Assembly: GCA_030248295.1 (NCBI GenBank)
Contig: JASANH010001160.1
Location: 1 to 64,000, forward strand
DNA: 64,000 bases
Direction: 5' to 3'
Source of the DNA: Mesodorylaimus sp. YZB2_4
Lineage: Eukaryota; Nematoda; Enoplea; Dorylaimida; Dorylaimidae
Shown: positions 12,401 to 22,539 of the stretch, one piece after another
How positions within the stretch are numbered: the first letter of the stretch is position 1
Layout of the letters: every line of letters begins with the position of its first letter
The notes under the pieces: generated by a model
What the model was told of the DNA's origin: nothing
Seen by the model: only the letters and a program-made list of their open reading frames with translations
The model's database searches: none
Translations under genes and position numbers: made by a program

Positions 12401-13553
12401 GTGTTGGCTGAAGTCTTTACTGCGCCATCGACCGCGGAACTGGTTGCCAGCGTTGGCGTCTGAGGACTGGGTGCATTCGACCCGCAACCAGGCTAATATC
12501 ATTGCACAGAGCAGTTGCACTCACCCAGAGGCGCGGCATACACGCTTGAGGGGTTGTTGCAGGAATCGGGGTCCTAGTGAACGATACTCTGCAGGAATAA
12601 GCCTTTCAACCGGGCTTGGGCAATGGAAGACCTTGGACCGCTCACTTGTAAGATCAGCTCAACCCCGCCGGCACGTGAACATACCCGTAGAATATCTGTC
12701 GCACGTTCGCAACAACTGTGAGACCTACCAGGAAGACCTGTTTCCGTCAGACTGTTTTCCCGCTATCCACTGCTAGCTGTATCCGACTGTCTATAGCCAA
12801 GAGGTGATAGACGTGTCAAAAGTTAGGATTTTTAACAGGATCGATTATGGATTATTATCCTAGACAGAACCAGAAATGTCTGCTCCGTTGTCCAGGATGG
12901 AATGACCAGTGATTGCTTTTAGACCTGGGCTCCAGTATGACCAGCACGTGCACTCATCGTTGACCAGCATTCCAAACGGTCGTGTGTGGTGCATATGCAT
13001 GAGCGGTCCGTCCACAGTGACCATTCTGAATGCCCACTCGGAATTGCGGAACAGTGTGTGCGAGCTGATCACCCGATACTGGCCTCGGGGTGTGAAGAAC
13101 GTTGTTGAATTTGGTGGCAATCGTCGTATCCGGTTAGTCGGCCAACCCTGGATACCCTCAGTGCACTCAGACAGTGCTGACCAAGGGGACGGCGAGGAAT
13201 TTCGAGAAAATGAGGACTTGCTGGCTAGAAGTCTCATTTGCATTTTGTTGTCTGAACTTATGGAAAACTTTGACAGTCAGCCACTGTGTATGGCATCAAT
13301 CGCGTGGAAGATAGGAACTAATGATCGCAATCAATTATCTGATGCCCACTGCTCCTGGTTTTTCGTTGACCCTCATGCCGATGAGACGGATGAAGAAGGC
13401 GGTAGTGTGGAGAGTGGACCTGTTCAAGGACCCGGGGGAAGAATGTTCAAAAGGAGATCAACTATGTGAGTGCCTGTACTGACTTCAGAACAGGTTGTTG
13501 ATTTCTCTGAGTTGATGCAACTGACCATCATGCTTTCCGTTTTCAGATGCTGA
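9440..13553 (+). CDS. Uncharacterised protein with four tandem ~110-residue repeats
   Basis: Exons 9440-9609, 9837-10505, 10782-11452, 12923-13465 and 13547-13553 join in phase (0, 0, 2, 2) and end at TGA; the true first exon with ATG is not identified (an ATG at 9840 is an alternative start). About 686 residues. After an acidic/Ser-rich lead come four diverged units: unit 1 from PYFFVVLRPPKALVLVF; unit 2 from EFICISSGG, split by the intron after 10505; unit 3 from AHFFILDVYKSSTRLRVV; unit 4 from RVWCICMSGPSTVTILNA. Each has a beta strand, a V(I)NA-like strand, a helix ending near W..G, a F.L.G strand, then a helix L..L...GW.L..S.DLS and a closing FF/FV strand. Units 2 and 3 are separated by an acidic linker. 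No catalytic motif, signal peptide or membrane segment is seen. Family not recognised; function unknown. Confidence 0.7.
11453..12922. other. Intron of the four-repeat gene
   Basis: A 1,470-base intron running from gtaagttt to a gattgcttttag acceptor. Frames inside it on both strands show no recognisable product. Confidence 0.5.
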
Positions 13554-14704
13554 ATTGAATTCGATGCCAGATGGCAAATTTTTCTGCCAACATCCGCTTC
13601 GTCGAGCAGTGAAGATTGCTCGGATAAAATGTGCATTGTTGACTCAAAGATCAGCGATAGCAAGCGTACTGTAGATACTAGTACTGTGTTGCTGTAGGCT
13701 ACGATGGTTACTTTGCGCACATTAGCTGCTCTCTCTGGCACTGCTGCTTGCTTAGCTTTCCACAAGTTCATACACAGTATTAGTACAATCAGTGCTGTCT
13801 AGTGGGTTCCCTTTCACAAATTGCGACGGCCAACCATCCAGTGCTTGCACGAGACGAGGTGCCGCACTGACCAGTCAAGGCCCTGTCACAGGTGCTGCAT
13901 GCAAGAAATGGGCGTCTCAGTCTGGATAGAACGTTATCTTTTGTACTTTCCACGACGGTTTCAAAAAAGAGGACTCGATTGCACAGAAGATGGTCCTTTA
14001 TCCAACCTTGCAAGGCATGGAGGTGTTGCCTGCAGTGATTTATTTCAGTGAAAATAGGAAAATCCATTTTCCTCTTAAAGTCAAATCCATATTTAAAAGC
14101 TATCGGTAGGTCAGAGAAATCTGGGAAAAATAAATCATCTGTTTTTTCAATAAGCCAAGTGTAAAAAACGAGCAGGACTTCTCTCTTCCATCGTCGACCC
14201 AGTGGACTGCCCTCACACCTGGCGATACTGTCCCTCTCTCAGCTTGCCCGAGCCCTCGGAGTGGGCATGCCAGTTCGAGGAGTGCACTGCCCTCATCGTC
14301 GAAGGGGCCTCAAGTCCGAGGTGCAAGAGAAATGAATGCGGGGGTTTAGTCTAGTCGGCTGAGATCTCCATCTTTGTTCTCGCTGGTTGTAAATTGGGTG
14401 TGGAAAGGTCGATGCAAAAGGAGAAGCTGCAGTAATCCAAGCAAATCGGAAAATTATCTCGGGTTCGAATTCTATCAGGAGAATAATGCACAAGACCACG
14501 CTAGCTGCTCTTATTGCAGAGCAAATCAAGGGCGTTTCATATCGGCAGACTCCAGTGGCTCGCCTGCTGATAGGATTCATAATAATCTGATTATTCAAAA
14601 GCCTCAGAGCAAATTCTCGAACCCCCAGGCCTCATTGTCAGTCCCACCTGCAACTGCTATGTTTGTAACAAAAACAAGCTAATCTGATCAAAAATCAAGT
14701 GCAT
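13554..14704. other. Intergenic, convergent gap
   Basis: Between the stop of the four-repeat gene and the stop of the minus-strand WD40 gene. Short frames here (for example 14293-14682 on both strands) show no domain and I support none. Confidence 0.5.
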
Positions 14705-15805
14705 CTAGTCATCAGCGACCACCTTTTTCTTTCCCATAATTTTCCGTTTCTTTTTTGCCATCCGTCCATTTATATCCAACTTTAATTTCTTCACTTTCTT
14801 TTCCGCCTTCTTCCCATTCTCAGCCTTGCTCTGGTTGGGCTCATCGTCAGCATGCGCGTCCTGAACTGTCGTGGCCATGCTTATAATTCTTGCACCCACA
14901 TTCGTAGACGCCAACTGTTCGATTGCCAAAGTGCCATTTGCCCGACAATATCGAAATACTCGAAGCCATCCAGTGCTGCTTGCCGAAGTTACGAAACCAC
15001 CATCCGAGGAGGACTTGATCGCGTACAATGCCTTCACCCGGCCGTTCTCAGCCGAGGACTCAAGAAGCACTGAAGACTCCCCTTCATCTGATAGATAAGA
15101 TCGGATCTGTCCACTTTGAAATCCAACCACCACAAATTCCATTTCTGGCATGAAAACGGCGCAAGTTGCGTTCGAATCGAAAACGGTGCTGTTTCTCAGC
15201 TCGCAATTGGCCGTATTGTACACACATAACTGGCGAGTGTACAATACGCCATAAAACTGACCACTAGTCGACCAAAAAGTGCAGACGGGATCTTGATTCT
15301 GCTCGCACGGAACACACGCCGCTTGTCGCAGATTGATCAAATCCCACGTTCTCATGGTTCGATCACCCGACGCGATAGTCAATGCCAATCGCCCCGATGG
15401 ATGGATGGATAAATCCAATGGTGCACATCGTTTATGCGTTTTCGGAAAAGTGTGCAATGGTGCTTCGCAATCGGACACTTTCCAAATGCACATGGAGCCA
15501 GCATCGTCCACACTCATAAGTCGATCATCGCCAATAAATCGAAGACACGTGATCGATGATTCGTGCGCGTGAATACTACCCACTTGACGAGGCCGATCGA
15601 AGAGGCTGCAAAATAATTGAAGCGTTTCATCCCCGCTACCCGATGCGAAATAACGACCTGATGCGGAAATGGCTACGGCCCGTACGCTTCTGGAATGAGA
15701 CTGATCGGTGAAGACCAATTTGAGGCAGGCAGACGAAGGGTCGAAACGATAGCATAGAAATAAATTTTCGTAGGTACCAATCAACAGATAGACCGATTTC
15801 GTCAT
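14705..15805 (-). CDS. PAK1IP1: WD40 protein, PAK1-interacting protein 1 / MAK11 homologue
   Basis: A single 366-codon exon starting MTKSVYLLIGTYENLF. The protein is a short WD40 propeller: units of the type RAVAISASGRYFASGSGDETLQLF, ITCLRFIGDDRLMSVDDAGSMCIWKV, LDLSIHPSGRLALTIASGDRTMRTWDL. The order, the opening strand (GTYE..L..Y) and the Lys-rich C-terminal tail (KKAEKKVKKLKLD, MAKKKRKIMGKKK) match the PAK1IP1/MAK11 family, which acts in the nucleolus in maturation of the 60S ribosomal subunit and, in mammals, binds PAK1. The length fits the family (about 390 residues). It lies head to head with the NADAR gene, start codons 319 bases apart. Confidence 0.85.
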   Translation of the reverse strand: MTKSVYLLIGTYENLFLCYRFDPSSACLKLVFTDQSHSRSVRAVAISASGRYFASGSGDETLQLFCSLFDRPRQVGSIHAHESSITCLRFIGDDRLMSVDDAGSMCIWKVSDCEAPLHTFPKTHKRCAPLDLSIHPSGRLALTIASGDRTMRTWDLINLRQAACVPCEQNQDPVCTFWSTSGQFYGVLYTRQLCVYNTANCELRNSTVFDSNATCAVFMPEMEFVVVGFQSGQIRSYLSDEGESSVLLESSAENGRVKALYAIKSSSDGGFVTSASSTGWLRVFRYCRANGTLAIEQLASTNVGARIISMATTVQDAHADDEPNQSKAENGKKAEKKVKKLKLDINGRMAKKKRKIMGKKKVVADD

Positions 15806-16124
15806 GATTTCGATAGAAGAATTTCAAGAAAATCATAGAATCAGATCTGACCTTCGTCCGATCGAGTTATATACTGTATCAACCAGACAATTCCGAATAC
15901 AGACTTCTCCCGCTTGCAGCAGACAAATTTCGATCAGACATTAGTACCTGAATATCATACAGTTAAGCGATAATAAAGTGTAGCGTTCGGCCGCTGGGTA
16001 CTCCATCGTCGCTCTAACATTATACAGCTAACACTTATAGCGATTACCAATAGCGCTCGTGACCATCGATCGATCTGCAGTTTTGTCTAAAAATTTATCG
16101 TAGACGAGATCGAATTCAGAAGCA
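15806..16124. promoter_or_regulatory. Putative bidirectional promoter, PAK1IP1 / NADAR gene
   Basis: A 319-base gap separates two divergent start codons. It is rich in TCGATC-type words and must contain both 5' ends unless there are distant non-coding exons. No defined core promoter motif could be assigned by eye. Confidence 0.4.
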
Positions 16125-19100
16125 ATGGATTACGGGGTTGATTCGGGTATCGTCATTGTTCACGGTTCTAATGACATTTTGAATTCTTCCTACTTATCGC
16201 CAATAAACGATGGAAAATTAGAATTTCCATCAATCAATCACTTTTGTCAATTTCAAATTTTGTTACGAGCTGGTTTTCAGACCGAAGCGCAAGAAATTTT
16301 GGAAACTTTGAATCCTCGATCACGATACAAACTTGTTCGTAATTGTATCATTGGTCGATTCTGTCAAGGCGATATGGGAAGAGGAAATCGATATTTGACC
16401 GATGCCACTGACGAATTCTTACGAATCGGATTAAGTCTAAGATTTGGACAAGATCCTTCGTTTCGGCGAGCTTTGATGGACACGGGACGAGCTCTATTAG
16501 CGCATTGCGATCCAGAAGATTTCCAATACGGATTAGGTATGGATGAAAAAATGTTTTTGACTTGGGTCGAATCGCAAGGATTAAAAACGGATATTTTATT
16601 CAATTGGTTCCGACGTTACGATTCGTGTCCATGTCGAGAAATTGTAGGCAATAACAAATTAGGTGTTTTTTTGATGGAAATACGGGCCGAAGAAATCGAA
16701 CGATTGAGACGACTCTCGCCGCCCTTGGCCCCCATTGGATCACTGGCACCGTCAGCGCCGTTTGGACATCCCCAACCTGCCCTCCCATCACGATCTGCTA
16801 TGAGTCCTAGTTTGCCGCAGTTGCCGCACGAACAGCCGATTCCGTATCGGCCAACTCCTATGGATCTGCTGCCACCACCACCCCCGAGATTATTGAGCCA
16901 AGCGGAGATCGATGAATTTTTATACCAGCCCTATGTGATATCGGTGTCGGAAGAAGGGGATGAGGATGGCGATTGGATCGTGTCCGATCAGATTTTGGCT
17001 TTAGAAGGACCATTCGCCGTTTTAAGCCAGTATTATCCAACACCGTTCGCCACTCGAAAAAGACGCTATCGATCGGTCGAACATTACGCCTATCAAAAAT
17101 TTTTTCGCAAATTGAAATTGGATGGAAAAATAAAAGAGAAATTGGTGACGACTCCTGATCCGTCCAAAGTGAGTGGGTTGGCCAGACGATTGTTGATGGA
17201 GGTTTGGAAGGAAAAGAGACAAGCAGAGGAAGGAAATAAGACAGGTACGGCATGCTTTTGTCTAGTGCTCTACGCATCGCATATTCAGAGTGTAAAGTGG
17301 GAAGGGTTTGTAGGGTCCTGCCCCACCCTTGAGGTCTCGCGGAAAAGTATTTATTACTCCTACCCCTAGGATGTTAGGATAACCTATTTACAGAAAGTGC
17401 CATTATCGAACGTTATTTGTAGTAAAAAGCAAAAACCGTTCTCATAAAATTAATCCCTTCAATACAGAAAACTTAAAATAAGAGTGGCGGGAAAATGTGT
17501 ATGACTTTTCATAAATTCAATGTTTTATTCTTTTAGCCACAAGTTCCGACAAAGTCAAGTCCGAATCAGTGGATGGGTCAAACCATGACGAAACGAATTT
17601 CTACGATGCTCTTTTGGAATATTACGAGCGAGCGACGAAATTGAAATTCGAACAATATCCCGTCTTGAAACGACTTTTGGTGGCCACTGGTGATGCCCTC
17701 TTGGTCGAGACATGTCGAACGACTGATACGACAGCCGCTAGCCAATGGACGACGCGCGTTGATGAAAGCGAACTTCAACGTTTTCTCACTTCATCGCCGT
17801 ATAATACCAGCGATTTATTACGTTTATTTTTGAACTGGGATAAAAAATATTTTCGTTATTTTTCGGGAGTAGTTGGTCGAAATCGAGCTGGTTTGGCATT
17901 GATGCGATTAAGAAGAGAATACAAAAGAGCCAATGTGGAATTACTTCATTTACCACCACCACCGCCGACGGGAGGAGAATTGGATGAAAATAGGACCATT
18001 TGTTTCACGAATACGAGTATATTCCATCCGAATTATGTGGCACCATTTTGGACAAAAGAAGGCGATATTTACACTAGTGTCCAACATTTCATATGTTTGG
18101 CAGCGGCAAAAAAGTTCAATTTTTCGGAATCGATTCAAAAGAATTTAGTCGGATGTGATGCGAGCCAAGTTGAGTCGTGGTTATGGTGGTACGTCTATCA
18201 ACGATTCCCCGGGCCCGAACCGTATTTGGAATGGTTGTGGACTGGCGGGCGAGACGAGATGTTCAAAATGGGGAGTCGACTCAAATTCGAGAAACATCCC
18301 GATCTGATGAGGGCCTTATTGGAAACTGGCAATGCCTTGTTGGTGTATTGCAGAGGCCGATTCGAAACGGAGGATACGGAATGGTCGATCGGCATGAGCG
18401 AATATGATCTGAAATTATGGATGCAGGAAAGTAGATGCGATTGTCGAACGTTATTGAAACGATGCCTGTCGCCGTTGCAAAGACGGCCGGCGTTTTTGGG
18501 TGGAAATCGAATCGGAGCATTGTTGATGGAATTAAGAAGGGAGTTCCGATTGCGAGGAATTCAGCCTCATACGCTGCCCAAATTGGCCATACCGCCGCAA
18601 GTGGTGCTAGGAACAGGTGGGTAATGGGTGACCATCTCCCCCATCAAGGGGGTGTTGAACCCTAATATTTCGCATGAAATGGTGTCGATGGTACAGGCAA
18701 GGTGGGAAATCAGTTGTCGTTGGCGTTGATGACACGCCATCACTGTCTGGGCAGTGTATAGACTAACTGATTTCCCAGTTTTGGCTGTAAACAATCCTGA
18801 GCGCAAATAACAATCCAGAATAAAAAATTATGCGTGGCATTGATTGATTGCCCAAGGATTAGGTGTCTCATTTGGGAGTACACGTGAAGTGAGGATAGAA
18901 GACGTTAGGGATGTACCGAGCCAGCATCGGCCGAACCGACCCACCGATCCGGGCCGGATCGGTTTGGGGGAACCGACTCAAGCTGTGGGTCGGCCGGATC
19001 GGAATTTTGAGTTCCCGCCAAAATATCTTCTCTGGCGCCCAGTCATGTCTTCATGCAGGCAGCTAGGATCGACGCTTCAACCCACTTGACTGGCCGCCCA

Positions 19101-22100
19101 TGCATGACATCGACGTTCTTTTTGCAAGTTTCGATCCCACTCACCTTCTGTCCACATGGGAGCGCGGGGGCTCATTTAGCTTGTGAGAGGCTGATTGGAG
19201 GCAACCCTGACTGAAACGCCTTAGCTCTATTCTGGCTGAAGACGTCAGTTTAGGACACCCGTTTTAGAGAACTGGCTGTGGGCGATTTACCAGGAATTCA
19301 ATTAGAGGTGGAAGTGGTGCCCTCGATTGAGAAAACTGGTCCTAATTGCCAGTCGGGGCCCTCCGTTCTTGCCCTCTATCATCCAGAAATCCTGATTCTG
19401 GCGCAGGATGCCCTCGGCGGTGATGCTCCAGCGGAGCAGCTCCAAGTGAGGCCGTCAGAGGGAGCCTGCCGTGAGTTGATCGCCTCACACATTGCCGCAC
19501 CCGTCATGTTGAATGCTGGCTGGCAACTGGCAAAACCCATAGGAAATTGGGGCAGGTAGGGGCCCAGCCCAAAAACATCTAAAAGCTGTCCTCATACTGG
19601 CCACCTCCCATCTAAGAAGTCAAGTCTAGAAGCGAAACGGGATATTGCAAGTGCTGTTTGACAGTAAAAATTTGTGAAATTCTACGCTGTCGCCTCAGAC
19701 AGCATGGGGCAAGGGACGAGCACGTTAACTCAGTCCTAAAGTACTCCTCCCCTGTCCGTTTTTGTCCGAAATCCGTCAGGCCCTTCTTCCTTAATGTGGG
19801 TGTCTGTTATCGATGGTTATCGACCGAAGAAAGAATGTGCATCATGCCAGAAAACAAATGAGTGGGCGCAATACAACGTTGGGTCGGGTGGATCGGGTCG
19901 CTTTGGGTCGGGTCGGTCGAATCGGGTCGAGCCGATCCAGACCCCGGGTCGGGTCGGTTCGGTTTGGTGACCTCACACCCGGGTCGGTCGATGCTGGGTG
20001 CCGAGGCTGGCAGGCGTAGGGGTAGGACCCTGCTTGGATGGCTAAGAGGCTGTCGAGGCACCCTGTACTTGTTTTACCCCTGCCTGGGGTTTGATGGAAA
20101 AGTTGTAACGGGTCACTTCTGCATGGGTTTTTATCCCCTATGTCGTGGGTGACCTGAATTTAAATTTTGGCAGACCTCACCTGCGCGGCCGCGCGTTGCA
20201 GGCGGTTCGGCATCCGTTTACCCGTATTGCTTGTGAGCGAGTGGCTGGACTCGTCCTGGGTTCGATCCCCGGTGATGGAGGTTGGTTTGCGAACCATAAA
20301 CCCTCGCTGACCTTGCACGCCAGGCCGTGGGTGGCTCACCAAGTACCACCGAGATGCTCCGAGTGGTGAGACGGACGCCAAACGAGGGTACAGTCTCGGC
20401 TGTCGAACACCGTCAGAGTTCACAGCCCGCCCGCCAACGTCCGAGGAAGTCGGCATACAGCCGATGCAGATCGACTGTACTAGATCGGCTGATATGCCGA
20501 AATATGTGTTACTAGAACATTGTTCTCTTCAAATACTCAACCACATAGTTCGTGCTGCAGATGGAAGTAGATAAGAAATAACAGGCACCAAAAAACACTC
20601 TTTGAAACTCATAATAATCCCACTCCTTTTTCCCCTGGTCGCACGCTGTTATATGGTCTCGTGGAGGGTACCCTTCTTGGGCTTAGGGCTGCTCGGCTTT
20701 TCAAGTGCAAAGGATCTGTCTGTTTTGTGAAAAATATGAATTTTTTATTTGCTTTCTGGCCAGCCGGATATTTTGAATCTGAGTAATCAAATGTGGGCTA
20801 TCGATCGGATCCCTGCTTTTTATGCACAGACTTCATTTTAGGCTTTGAAAGCGACAACGACGATGACATGGACGATGATGGCTCGGGTACTGTTTGGCCA
20901 AGTAAGATGGTGCGTTTTGGTGGTCACTGTTTTTATGCAATTTACGCTCATTTTCAGGCCCCCATTTTCTATTGTCTAAGAAACGTGGATTACCAATTTT
21001 GGATCGTCCAAATAAGAAACGCAAACTGAATGATTATTCGGGTTTGGCAGCATCAACAGCAACCACGTTGGATTCGCCACAAAAATCCAGTTCAGCGATC
21101 GTAGCTTCGCTGAACTTGGAGCAACTGAAAACGACGGCCATGCAGTTTGTGGCGAAATTATCACAAATGCGGAAAGAAACTGAATCGGAGAGTGAAAAGT
21201 TAAGGTGAGCTGGATGGCATAGAAACTTGGGACATCGAAGACAGTCACCCGAAATCTGTGCAGATAAATTTTGGATGGAAACTTGATGATTTGCCGGTGT
21301 GCAAATTTTCCCGCCATTTATACATTTGAATTTTTTAAGTTTCGCCTGCTGGCTGTTTCAGTTGTTTTCTCTGATTTTGGCATCTTTCAGGGGAAAACGT
21401 GCACACACGTTGATCCTTGCTGAGGAAACGGGTGCCCTTGGCCTCCTATGTGCTTGAAGTCCTGTGCTGTCATGGGCTTTCCTGACTTTGGGGCAAGTGC
21501 TAACTGATCGTGGGTTCAGAAAAAGGATTCACGAGGTGACTGACTTTTTAGGAACTTGCTATGCGAGCTGTCGGAATTGCGTGATCTGGTGCCAGTCATC
21601 GAGACAGCCGTACAAGCTGACGAGTCGACCGAGTCAGCGGGGGCGGAATCGAATCAAGAACGAGCCCAACCAGCGCCCGCGCAATCAGTAGCAGACCAGA
21701 AAGAAAAATGGTTCGCCTTCGAATCGGGTCTTTTATCAATGCTGCGTAAAGTAACAGGCAAGGAAGAAAAGATGGAACTGCCGAGTGATGACGAATCCGT
21801 ATTCAATTCGAAAAATTGGGACGAGAAATTAATTCGGCCATTGGTCGATCGAGTATGGCCGCATTTGACCATTCGAGAAAGACGTACGGCATCCGAATGG
21901 TTGTGGTACACTGTCGGCAAACTGGAGACCATGAGACGGGCTAAGCAGTTGGAAGGAGAGGGGCGAGGAGTGGAGAAAGGAGTCACTTATCTCGTGCCCA
22001 TGGAAAAGACTGAACCAAAATGGGTCATGCCTCTGATGAAAGTGGTCATGACACAGAAATCGAATGAGGCCAATGAAGCTCGAGCTGCTACGCCGCAAGG

Positions 22101-22197
22101 CGAAGGCACAATTATCGATGCCCTGAAGTATAACGTCGATTGGACGATTCCTGAAACAGGACTTTACCCAAAGATTATGTCCCCTGCGTCTCCGTAG
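16125..22197 (+). CDS. Triple NADAR-domain protein with long C-terminal extension
   Basis: Five exons: 16125-17244, 17537-18616, 20842-20901, 20958-21204, 21552-22197, all in phase (1,1,1,2), giving 1,050 residues. Domain 1 (about residues 5-200) runs from VIVHGSND through SINHFCQFQILLRAG to NNKLGVFLMEIR. Domain 2 (about 280-510) has RSVEHYAYQKFFRKLKL and GRNRAGLALMRLR and is split by intron 1. Domain 3 (about 525-720) has YTSVQHFICLAAAKKF and GGNRIGALLMELR. NADAR (YbiA/RibX, COG3236) enzymes hydrolyse N-glycosidic bonds; some remove ADP-ribose from guanine. The signature E-H pair is kept only in domain 2 (VEH); domains 1 and 3 have NH and QH. Then come an acidic stretch, a KKR nuclear-signal-like patch and a helical region. 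Linking the NADAR exons to the last three rests on phase agreement across a 2.2-kb intron; they could be two genes. Confidence 0.75.
18911..20011. mobile_element. Non-autonomous foldback/hAT-like element with GGTCGG subterminal repeats
   Basis: The left part (18911-19005) carries CCGAGCCAGCATCGGCCGA followed by ACCGACCC-type repeats; the right part (19880-20011) carries GGGTCGG repeats and CGGTCGATGCTGGGTGCCG, the inverse of the left end. About 900 bases of unrelated sequence lie between. The outermost bases and target duplication are not clean, so limits are approximate. No transposase frame. Confidence 0.5.
20185..20440 (+). mobile_element. tRNA-derived SINE, copy A
   Basis: Begins GCGGCCGC and shares with copy B (28373-28680) a near-identical core: a B-box-like GGTTCGATCCCCGGTGA, then CATAAACCCTCGCTGACC and TTGCACGCCAGGCCGTGGGT. 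The A-box part is degraded here. Two copies in unrelated introns show dispersal. Confidence 0.65.
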
Positions 22198-22539
22198 CGT
22201 GAATAATTGTTGGCGTATTTGGATTGTACATATTCGACACGATGAAATAATCAATCAATTTTTGCTGACACACTCAACAAAAACAAATCAAAGTTCGTCT
22301 CATTCTTAAAGAAAAAAAACTTAAATTGCCAAATCAGGCTTGAATAACTAACTACTCTATGGTTGAACCAAACAAAAATCTACTTCTCACTTGTAATCCG
22401 AAAGTGAAACGAAAGTGTCAACGCTAGAAAAATTCCTAGAAAGGCTGAATTAGGAAAAAAACTGAAAACAAAATTAGAACCAAGAAATTTTTCATTCCTT
22501 CCCCCTTTCCCTACTCCTTCCTCTTCATTCGACCAAACT

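Larger units (their letters stand above)
18617..20841. other. Large intron carrying two transposon remnants
   Basis: Intron 2 of the NADAR gene model. It holds a GGTCGG-type foldback element (about 18911-20011) and a tRNA-derived SINE copy (about 20185-20440). No exon of the host gene is evident inside. Confidence 0.5.
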
